From an uncultured Oscillospiraceae bacterium (GTDB lineage Bacteria; Bacillota; Clostridia; Oscillospirales; Oscillospiraceae): a stretch of 17,157 bases of DNA. The stretch spans positions 1 to 17,157 of the forward strand of contig CAKTLG010000033.1 in assembly GCA_934572465.1 (NCBI GenBank), written 5' to 3'. Below are positions 6,730-15,840 of this stretch, piece after piece; the first letter of the stretch is position 1; each line of letters begins with the position of its first letter. Below the pieces are notes generated by a model, which did not search any database, was not told the origin of the DNA, and saw only the letters and a list, made by a program, of their open reading frames with translations. A program made the position numbers and the translations under genes.

Positions 6730-6789
6730 ATGACATGGGGATATCTGGCGCTGGCGGGGATCGTCGGGCTGAAGGCAACGGCGCACTGA
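6730..6789 (+). CDS. 19-residue micro-ORF after the terminator hairpin
   Basis: ATG at 6730 follows GGAAGGAGGG at 6712-6721 with good spacing and runs 19 codons to TGA at 6787-6789. The peptide is MTWGYLALAGIVGLKATAH: a short hydrophobic core with a C-terminal Lys and His. It is too short for a normal membrane helix. It could be a leader peptide, a tiny membrane-associated peptide, or the leftover 5' end of a lost gene. The strength of the ribosome site is the main reason to list it. No larger coding region follows before the ppdK promoter. Confidence 0.35.
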   Translation: MTWGYLALAGIVGLKATAH

Positions 6790-6889
6790 CGGCGGGAGCA
6801 AAAAGCATAAAATAGCCGGCATTTTGTCAGAAAAGGACAGAGAGCTGCAAAAAAGTTGAAAATGCGGCAAAGAATTTTCCAAGTTCATA

Positions 6890-6918
6890 TTGAAAGTCCG
6901 GAGGATTCTGTCTATAAT
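6890..6918 (+). promoter_or_regulatory. sigma-A promoter of ppdK
   Basis: TTGAAA (6890-6895), 17-bp spacer and TATAAT (6913-6918). The start would be near 6925, giving a ~50-nt leader before the ppdK ATG, with ATGGAGGA as its ribosome site. The rest of the 6790-6889 gap is AT-richer and shows no further feature. Confidence 0.85.
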
Positions 6919-6974
6919 AGTAGGGCTTTGATATTTGTTTTATCCGGCGATACATTTTTTATGGAGGAAAACCT

Positions 6975-9614
<2,640 letters not shown>

Positions 9615-9647
9615 GCTGCGCTCCGCAACGCTGAAAACCATGGAAAA

Positions 9648-9688
9648 CCGCCCCCGCGCCAAACGGCGCGGGGGCGGTCCCGCTTTTG
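9648..9688 (+). terminator. terminator of ppdK
   Basis: A 14-bp perfect GC-rich stem (9648-9661 with 9666-9679) has an AAAC loop, and CCCGCTTTT follows. The T-run is displaced by five bases but the stem is very strong. It starts 34 bases after the ppdK stop. Confidence 0.8.
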
Positions 9689-9741
9689 ACGCATTTTGCG
9701 CGGGAGGAATGCGGCGGCGCAAAATATGACGGTTAGAGTGC

Positions 9742-9770
9742 TTGAATCCGGAGGACAGGGATGGTATAAT
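9742..9770 (+). promoter_or_regulatory. sigma-A promoter of the ATC-hydrolase-like gene
   Basis: TTGAAT (9742-9747), 17 bp, TATAAT (9765-9770). The implied transcript start near 9777 gives a leader of about 88 nt before the ATG at 9865. It also shows that the in-frame codon at 9742 is not the start. Confidence 0.8.
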
Positions 9771-9864
9771 GCGAGCGAAAGAAGAGCGCGCCGCCTCAGC
9801 GAAGCCCTGCCGGCGGTTGGGGGCGGCGGCCCGCAGCATATATTGGATAAGGAGTGACGATAAA

Positions 9865-10461
9865 ATGAAACAGAGCTATCTGACAGCCGCGTTTCAAAAG
9901 ACTGCGGAGGAGCGCTTTCCCGCGCAGGCGGAGGCGCTGAAGGCTGCGTTTGACGAGAAGATGCGCGCGCTGCGCGCGGAGAACACCGGCGCGACGAAGG
10001 AAAAGCTGCGCCATCTGGAGGGGCAGATCATGCCGGGCATCGCGGCCTATGAGGCCTTGCAGACCGTCATGCCGAAGGACGAGGCCCTGCGGACCGTCCA
10101 CGGCTATGTGGAGCAGCGGGCGCGGAAGCAGAAAAAGGCCTTCCTCGCCCTGATGCGCATTCCCGGGCTCTACCGGTCTGTGCCGAAGATATTCTGCACG
10201 GAGACGCCGAAGCTCTTTGGCGAGACGGCGGGCTTTGCGGCAACGGAGATCCAGACGGGCGGCGGCGTGTGGCGCATCGACATGACGAAGTGCCCCTATC
10301 ACGACGCCTGCGTGCAGCATGACTGTCCGGAACTGTGCACGTGCTTCTGCGACAGCGACGACATCACCTACGACGGCCTGCACCCGAAGCTCTACTGGCA
10401 CAGGACGAAGACGCTGGGCCGCGGCGGCGACTGCTGCGATTTCTGCCTGCGGCTCCGGTAA
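9865..10461 (+). CDS. L-2-amino-thiazoline-4-carboxylic acid hydrolase-like protein
   Basis: This is 198 residues from the ATG at 9865, chosen because AAGGAG lies about ten bases upstream; an earlier in-frame codon at 9742 lies in the promoter. The C-terminal third resembles the ATC-hydrolase family (PF14196): a 'WRIDMTKCPYHDAC' strand, a Cys/Asp-rich segment (about 150-170) and a closing 'TLGRGGDCCDFCLR', the Gly-Gly-x-x-Cys-Asp-Phe signature of the family. The N-terminal half is helical and charged. The founding Pseudomonas enzyme opens the thiazoline ring on the way to L-cysteine, but most family members in Clostridia are uncharacterised and may act on other substrates. No signal peptide. 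It stands alone between promoters. Family fairly sure; reaction inferred. Confidence 0.75.
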   Translation: MKQSYLTAAFQKTAEERFPAQAEALKAAFDEKMRALRAENTGATKEKLRHLEGQIMPGIAAYEALQTVMPKDEALRTVHGYVEQRARKQKKAFLALMRIPGLYRSVPKIFCTETPKLFGETAGFAATEIQTGGGVWRIDMTKCPYHDACVQHDCPELCTCFCDSDDITYDGLHPKLYWHRTKTLGRGGDCCDFCLRLR

Positions 10462-10480
10462 AAAGAGGGCGGCCGCAGCG

Positions 10481-10492
10481 GTAAAATTTTAC
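10481..10492. repeat. 12-bp perfect palindrome upstream of the NagD-like gene
   Basis: GTAAAATTTTAC lies about ten bases upstream of the expected -35 position of the HAD-IIA promoter. It could be an operator or an UP-like AT-rich element. A 12-bp AT palindrome can also arise by chance. Confidence 0.3.
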
Positions 10493-10522
10493 AATACTGT
10501 GCTGGAAGCCTGTTTGCGGGTA

Positions 10523-10531
10523 TGCTATAAT
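10523..10531 (+). promoter_or_regulatory. extended -10 promoter of the NagD-like gene
   Basis: TGC followed by TATAAT (10526-10531) is a consensus extended -10. There is only a weak -35 (CTGGAA, 10502-10507, 18-bp spacing). The start would be near 10538, about 35 bases before the ATG at 10573. Confidence 0.65.
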
Positions 10532-10572
10532 GGGAAAGGCAATCGGAACATTCAGAGAAAGGCGGAAAAACA

Positions 10573-11382
10573 ATGACGGATCTTGCTTCGATCGACTTTA
10601 ACGCGAAAAAGGGTTTCATCTGCGATATGGACGGCGTGATCTACCACGGCAACCGCGTGCTGCCGGGCGTGGCGGAGTTCATCCAGTGGCTGCACGAGGA
10701 GGACAAGGAGTATCTGTTCCTGACGAACAACAGCGGCTACACGCCGCGCGAGCTGAACCAGAAGCTTGCGCGCCTGGGGCTCGACGTGTCGGAGGAGCAC
10801 TTTTACACGAGCGCGCTGGCCACCGCCGCGTTTCTGCGCGAGCAGGCGCCGGGCTGCTCCGTCTTTGCCATCGGCGAGGCGGGACTCCTGAACGCGCTCT
10901 ATGACGCCGGTATCACGATGAACGACGTGAACCCCGATTACGTCGTCGTGGGCGAGGGGCGGTCGTACTCGCTCGACACGCTGACGAAGGCGACGAATCT
11001 TGTCATGCGGGGCGCAAAGCTCATCGGCGCGAACTCCGATGTCTCCGGCCCCATCGAAAACGGCATTGCGCCCGCCTGCCGCGCGCTCATCGCGCCGATC
11101 GAGATGGCGACGGGCAGACAGGCGTACTTCTGCGGCAAGCCGAATCCGCTGATGATGCGCACGGGCCTCCGTATGCTGCACTGCCACTCAGCCGAGGCCG
11201 TGATGGTCGGCGACCGCATGGACACCGACGTCATCTCCGGCATGGAGAGCGGCATGTCCACGGTGCTGGTGCTCTCGGGCGTTTCGACGCGCGAGACGCT
11301 CAAGACCTACGCCTACCGCCCGAGCGCCGTGCTTGACGGCGTGGGAGATATCGCGGCCATCGCCCGCGCGGCGAAGGGCTGA
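10573..11382 (+). CDS. HAD-IIA family phosphatase (NagD/AraL-like)
   Basis: The 269-residue cytoplasmic protein has the motifs of class IIA HAD hydrolases: CDMDGVIYHG (nucleophile Asp18, Asp20), LTNNSG (motif II), FCGKPNP (motif III lysine) and VGDRMDTDV (motif IV). The region between motifs II and III is the C2A cap. Relatives such as NagD and AraL dephosphorylate nucleoside monophosphates, sugar phosphates or p-nitrophenyl phosphate; the substrate here is unknown. The start has a modest AAAGGCGG site. It has its own promoter and ends at a strong bidirectional terminator. The window holds two unrelated HAD phosphatases of different cap classes. Confidence 0.92.
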   Translation: MTDLASIDFNAKKGFICDMDGVIYHGNRVLPGVAEFIQWLHEEDKEYLFLTNNSGYTPRELNQKLARLGLDVSEEHFYTSALATAAFLREQAPGCSVFAIGEAGLLNALYDAGITMNDVNPDYVVVGEGRSYSLDTLTKATNLVMRGAKLIGANSDVSGPIENGIAPACRALIAPIEMATGRQAYFCGKPNPLMMRTGLRMLHCHSAEAVMVGDRMDTDVISGMESGMSTVLVLSGVSTRETLKTYAYRPSAVLDGVGDIAAIARAAKG

Positions 11383-11402
11383 GCGGACTGACGGACAAAA
11401 AG

Positions 11403-11440
11403 AAAAGAGAGCCATTCCGAGGAATGGCTCTCTTTTTTTT
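11403..11440. terminator. bidirectional terminator between the NagD-like gene and the ABC ATPase
   Basis: A 15-bp stem (11403-11417 with 11422-11436) has a CGAG loop. Eight or more T's lie on the right and an A-rich run on the left. It serves both convergent genes. Confidence 0.93.
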
Positions 11441-11451
11441 GCGTTGCAGGA

Positions 11452-12663
<1,212 letters not shown>

Positions 12664-12866
12664 AGCTGTGGACCGCAGTGCTGCCGCCTCCGCGATGCAG
12701 CGCCTCGCGGCCGCTTGCGCGCGCCGCTTTACGGCAGGTCTCCACACTGCCGCACCGCCGGTCCAGCGGGATGCTTTCCTCCTTTTGTATTTTCCGCGGG
12801 CGTTACGTGAAGGGTGGAGTAAGCGCGGGCGGAAGGGAATGGAAGGGCATAAAAATACCTAACACC

Positions 12867-12895
12867 ATTATAAGCGAAAGCGCAATTTTCCTCAA
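12867..12895 (-). promoter_or_regulatory. sigma-A promoter of the ABC ATPase gene
   Basis: Minus strand: TTGAGG (12890-12895), 17 bp, TATAAT (12867-12872). The start near 12860 gives a leader of about 197 nt before the ATG at 12663. The -35 and spacer lie inside a long inverted repeat. Confidence 0.7.
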
Positions 12896-12911
12896 CGGAA
12901 AATTGCGCTTT
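12877..12911. repeat. 15-bp perfect inverted repeat overlapping the ABC ATPase promoter
   Basis: The arms 12877-12891 and 12897-12911 are perfectly complementary around a 5-nt loop. The repeat lies about 50 bases after the stop of the membrane-protein gene (12963) and covers the -35 and most of the spacer of the ABC ATPase promoter. It could terminate the upstream minus-strand operon (only TTT follows on that side), act as an operator, or both. On the plus strand it is followed by TTTTT, but no plus-strand gene ends here. Confidence 0.6.
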
Positions 12912-12962
12912 TTCGATGCTTTCGGCGGGATGAATAACAAAGCGGATGAAATTTTATCCACT

Positions 12963-13487
12963 TTACCTACGCTTTTTCCGGCGGGCGAAGCAGATGCGGC
13001 CGAGCCGGTCGATAAGAAGGTCGTAGACGAGAAAGAGGAGCAGCCCCGTCGCGGCCGTCGCCCATAAAAGCGCGGGCGCGGTCTCGGAAAATTCCTGCAC
13101 CACGGCGGGCAGCTGGAGGACGAACAGGATGAGCGCATACATCGTGCCCATCGTGACGGCGCAGAGGGCGAGCTTGGCGAGCAGGCGCAGCGCGCGGGAG
13201 GAAATGGCATCGAGCCGCGGCTTGAGCAGGGGATAATAGCCGAGGAAGCAGAACAGCAGCGCCGCTTCCTTATCGGCGCACAGCAGCAGGCCGAGGATCG
13301 CCGCGGCGGCGAAGCAGCTCCATGCGTAGCGCGGGCGGCACTCCGTCCGCACCGGCAGCAGCGTCATCGAGGCGAGGAGCGGGAGACCGTAGGTCGTCAG
13401 CGGCAGGACGCCGCTCATCCACAAAAGGGCGACGGCGAGCGCGCAGAACATGCCGCACAGCGCCAGCTCGTGCGTTTGCTTTTTCAT
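12963..13487 (-). CDS. small integral membrane protein, possibly ECF S-component-like
   Basis: The 174-residue protein has about five hydrophobic helices (around residues 8-26, 31-45, 57-70, 76-85 and 105-130, with a further one at 140-160). It has a positively charged C-terminus (ARRKKRR), which predicts a cytoplasmic end. The middle 'DKEAALLFCFLGYYPLLKPRLD' block is a pattern I associate with uncharacterised Firmicutes membrane proteins sometimes grouped with ECF transporter substrate-binding components. There is no clear substrate motif. It begins 15 nt after the stop of the TIGR04255 gene and probably shares its promoter. Membrane nature is sure; function unknown. Confidence 0.75.
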   Translation of the reverse strand: MKKQTHELALCGMFCALAVALLWMSGVLPLTTYGLPLLASMTLLPVRTECRPRYAWSCFAAAAILGLLLCADKEAALLFCFLGYYPLLKPRLDAISSRALRLLAKLALCAVTMGTMYALILFVLQLPAVVQEFSETAPALLWATAATGLLLFLVYDLLIDRLGRICFARRKKRR

Positions 13488-13502
13488 GGCGGGCGATCCG
13501 CC

Positions 13503-14291
13503 TCAGAGATACGTCGGCTCCATGGCGTCATGGAGCACGGTGGTGATGGCGTCGGAGAAGATGCCGTCGGCATGGCTGTGGAGCAGCTCGAGCGTTTCGG
13601 CCACGGCGGGCGCCTTGAGCTTGGCGGTGGAGTAGACGTCCTGATCAAAGATGAAGCGGACTTCCTTCTCCTGCACCTGCTGGACCTGATTGCCGTTTCG
13701 GATATTGCGCTGGACGAAGCCGGGGCCCGCGTGCAGCTTGAGCGCGGCACGCGCGTCGAGTCTGCGCTCGATGTCCACCGAGCATTTGACGACGCTCGAT
13801 TCGTCGATCTCGTCCTCATCGAGCACGCCGAGATAGCACGGCTGGAGCAGATCGTTCCAGCGGCGGCCGGCAAGGCCGAGCTGCTCGCGCGAAAAGGCGT
13901 TGACATAGCGCAGGCCCACGCGGTCGAAGCAGTTGGGACGGTAGAGCTGGATGAACTGGCCGAGCGGCTCGTCGAGCGCGGCGGCAAAAGCCTCCCAGTG
14001 CGTGTAGCGCATCGTGGAGAGGGCGATGAAGTCCTTCGTCAGACTGAGCTTGTAGCCGCCGTCCTCGGAGATGAAGGTGTGGTTGTTGACCGTCTGCGGC
14101 CGCGCGCCGTTCGCGGCGGGCAGCTGCTCCACCTGACACTGATAGCGCGGGAAGGCCGCGCGGATGGTCTCCTGAAAGTCGGCGGGCTCGCGCGTGTCGA
14201 TCGACAGGATGGTGGGGAAGCGAAGCTGGCAGATGACCTCGATCAGCTGCGCCTTGCCGTAGGCATAGCGGCGGTTATCGGGAGAGAGCAT
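13503..14291 (-). CDS. TIGR04255 family protein
   Basis: This is 262 residues from the ATG at 14291 (MLSPDNRRYAYGKAQ). The longer start at 14351 is excluded because its codon lies in the -35 box of a perfect promoter. The N-terminal 'LIEVICQLRFPTILSID' block, the central 'FIALSTMRYTHWEAF' block and the following 'FDRVGLRYVNAF' block are the conserved core of TIGR04255, a sporadically distributed family of unknown function often found in variable genome regions. Secondary structure looks mixed alpha/beta, with no membrane segment. GGAGG precedes the start. It is first in a two-gene operon with the membrane protein and is transcribed away from the SASP gene. Family fairly sure; no function is known to me. 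Confidence 0.8.
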   Translation of the reverse strand: MLSPDNRRYAYGKAQLIEVICQLRFPTILSIDTREPADFQETIRAAFPRYQCQVEQLPAANGARPQTVNNHTFISEDGGYKLSLTKDFIALSTMRYTHWEAFAAALDEPLGQFIQLYRPNCFDRVGLRYVNAFSREQLGLAGRRWNDLLQPCYLGVLDEDEIDESSVVKCSVDIERRLDARAALKLHAGPGFVQRNIRNGNQVQQVQEKEVRFIFDQDVYSTAKLKAPAVAETLELLHSHADGIFSDAITTVLHDAMEPTYL

Positions 14292-14322
14292 GATGCGATA
14301 CCTCCGAAAAAATTCTGCATCA

Positions 14323-14351
14323 ATTATAGTGGAAATGCGCGGGAATGTCAA
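14323..14351 (-). promoter_or_regulatory. perfect-consensus sigma-A promoter of the TIGR04255 operon
   Basis: Minus strand: TTGACA (14346-14351), 17 bp, TATAAT (14323-14328). Both hexamers match consensus exactly, so strong vegetative expression is expected. The start is near 14316, 25 bases before the ATG at 14291. Confidence 0.9.
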
Positions 14352-14389
14352 ATCGCGCGCTGCGAGAAAAACTTACCAGCAAAAAACGC

Positions 14390-14418
14390 GCATATCCGCG
14401 CTTTCGTGAGTCAAACTA
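14390..14418 (+). promoter_or_regulatory. candidate sigma-G (forespore) promoter of the SASP gene
   Basis: GCATA (14390-14394), 17 bp, CAAACTA (14412-14418). This fits the sigma-G pattern of GnATA-type -35 and CATnnTA -10 with one mismatch. SASP genes are classic sigma-G targets, so both position and sequence agree. The transcript would start near 14425, with a ~65-nt leader. Confidence 0.55.
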
Positions 14419-14489
14419 CCGTTGCGATACCCAAGCACGCAAGTGCAACCCAATCAAACGACCAACAAATCAAAAAAGGAGTAACAACT

Positions 14490-14753
14490 ATGTCTACCAA
14501 GAACAATAACAAGCTCAACATCCCCGAGGCCAAGGCTGCTATGAACAAGTTCAAGATGGAAGCCGCGAACGAAGTCGGCGTTAACCTCAAGGACGGCTAC
14601 AACGGCGATCTGACCTCCCGCGAGGCCGGTTCCGTCGGCGGCCAGATGGTCAAGAAGATGTGTACCGTACGAACTGCGAGTTTCAAGCGAGCGGACAGAA
14701 CAGCTGTGGGGCACGAGGTTGAAGTGAGGTACATAGCAGGAATCACTGTTTGA
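14490..14753 (+). pseudogene. alpha/beta-type small acid-soluble spore protein, 3' end replaced
   Basis: Residues 1-57 are a clear alpha/beta SASP: 'NKLNIPEAKAAMNKFKMEAANEVGVN' (first DNA-binding helix and the GPR protease site region) and 'DLTSREAGSVGGQMVKKM' (second conserved block). SASPs coat DNA in the dormant spore and protect it from UV and heat. After Met57 the family sequence stops; a normal SASP would continue with about 10-15 helical residues and end. Instead the frame runs 30 codons through unrelated sequence (CTVRTASFKR... to ...RYIAGITV) to a TGA at 14751. Both conserved blocks survive, so partial function is possible. An AAAGGAG site precedes the ATG. The break coincides with the composition change at about 14,661. 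Confidence 0.85.
14655..14665. other. junction between chromosome and AT-rich island
   Basis: Left of this point the DNA is GC-rich and SASP-coding. Right of it the sequence matches no neighbouring family and, within about 150 bases, becomes AT-rich with a type I restriction locus. The last recognisable SASP codon is Met57 (14658-14660). I cannot define a direct repeat or att core, because the other end of the island lies outside the window. Confidence 0.7.
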
Positions 14754-14778
14754 GTTGCCGGATAACAGAATAAGTGCT

Positions 14779-14814
14779 GCACAGCCCACCGGTCAGATGA
14801 TCGGTGGGCTGTGC
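14779..14814. terminator. 13-bp hairpin between the SASP fusion and the DUF3644 gene
   Basis: A perfect stem (14779-14791 with 14802-14814) has a 10-nt loop. CATTTTGATG follows on the plus strand. It sits between converging frames, only ten bases from the DUF3644 stop. The T-tracts are weak on both sides, so termination is likely but not certain. Confidence 0.6.
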
Positions 14815-14824
14815 CATTTTGATG

Positions 14825-15802
14825 TTATCTTTTCGTATAATGACCATCCAGCCTCGATAGAATTACATCACTGTAAAACACTTTTCTGCCGCTCTTCGGA
14901 TTAGCTGGATCCAAATATCTGATATAAGCACATCTGGGATCTCCTTCGTAGGCTTTGCGGTTTTTATGGTAATCCCCATTCATCACGAAGTCGCTATATC
15001 TTTTCTTGCATTTTTCGGTTAATGCTGCATAGTCGAATGGATATCTGCTACGAATTTCTTCTTCAGTCAAATTCACTTTTATTGCATCCTTGTCCTGGGA
15101 CAAGGCCACTTTGATATCATCCTTAGATGTTGATTTTGTGAACTTTACGGTTGTGTTCAGAGCGATGCTATATTCTCCACTGGAATTCGTACTCTTATCT
15201 TCGAGTTCATTTACAAAATTAAAGAAATTCTTCTCTTCTGCATTCAACAATACAATATCAGCCTCTTTTGGAATCTGAACAAACGACAGCGGCATCAAAT
15301 AGAAGTTATATGTAGACAGATCTCTTCCGAACCATTTCTTATACAAAATCACATAATTCTTTAGTGAAGCTGTTCCAATTTCCTGGATACGAATATTGAA
15401 TTTTGCCGAGTAGTTGTAAAAATGGATTGCAGAGTCCCTCAACTCAATCAATGCGGTAATGTTGTCCCATACGGTACGATCCAATTTCCCTGCTGCAATC
15501 AATTTTTCGGCGATGTAATCAATTGAGTGAGTAAATGGATTTCCGCTTCTTGTTAGTTTAATTCGGCGTCGTTTTGACTTGCTTCCATCCTTATTTCTGA
15601 TTGGCTCTGTAACATATAGTGAGCGCATCTTATTGTGATTGTCTTTGAGGAACTTTGCCTTAAAAAGCAGCTCCCAGCTATTGATTGCTAAGATTGAAAA
15701 GGTTTCGCCTCGGTACAAAAAATCGGGTTTGTTATAGATTTCGATAGCAGAAATCATTGCAGCAATGCTCTTATCGAGCAATTCGTTGGATCTCGACTTC
15801 AT
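14825..15802 (-). CDS. DUF3644 domain-containing protein
   Basis: The 325-residue protein starts at the ATG at 15802 with GGAGG six bases upstream. The N-terminal half 'LLDKSIAAMISAIEIYNKPDFLYRGETFSILAINSWELLFKAK' and 'LIELRDSAIHFYN' match the DUF3644 pattern: helical, HEPN-like in look, with an R-x5-H-type motif in 'RDSAIHFY'. HEPN proteins are often RNases, and the DUF3644 family is often found beside restriction-modification genes. The C-terminal half contains a 'EEIRSRYPFDYAALTEKCKKRY' segment of the kind seen in DUF3644 proteins and a basic end. It lies 38 nt downstream of hsdR on the same strand, so the two are probably co-transcribed. Codon usage is AT-rich, unlike the genes before 14.66 kb. 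A role in phage defence is inference. Confidence 0.8.
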   Translation of the reverse strand: MKSRSNELLDKSIAAMISAIEIYNKPDFLYRGETFSILAINSWELLFKAKFLKDNHNKMRSLYVTEPIRNKDGSKSKRRRIKLTRSGNPFTHSIDYIAEKLIAAGKLDRTVWDNITALIELRDSAIHFYNYSAKFNIRIQEIGTASLKNYVILYKKWFGRDLSTYNFYLMPLSFVQIPKEADIVLLNAEEKNFFNFVNELEDKSTNSSGEYSIALNTTVKFTKSTSKDDIKVALSQDKDAIKVNLTEEEIRSRYPFDYAALTEKCKKRYSDFVMNGDYHKNRKAYEGDPRCAYIRYLDPANPKSGRKVFYSDVILSRLDGHYTKR

Positions 15803-15840
15803 AAAGAACCTCCGTGTCTGGCAGAGTAGGTGAGGCTCGG

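Noticed and set aside
12664..12747. GTG at 12747 as the ABC ATPase start
   Set aside because: It would add 28 Ala/Arg-rich residues not expected in the family; [11 protein letters not shown] is the normal N-terminus.
13470..14753. 427-codon plus-strand frame that ends with the SASP sequence
   Set aside because: Only its last 88 codons are real (SASP from the ATG at 14490). The earlier part is antisense to the TIGR04255 gene and crosses a strong divergent promoter.
14490..14753. SASP frame change as a simple frameshift error
   Set aside because: No other frame after 14,660 continues the SASP sequence, so an indel would not restore it; a real junction or a chimeric join is needed.
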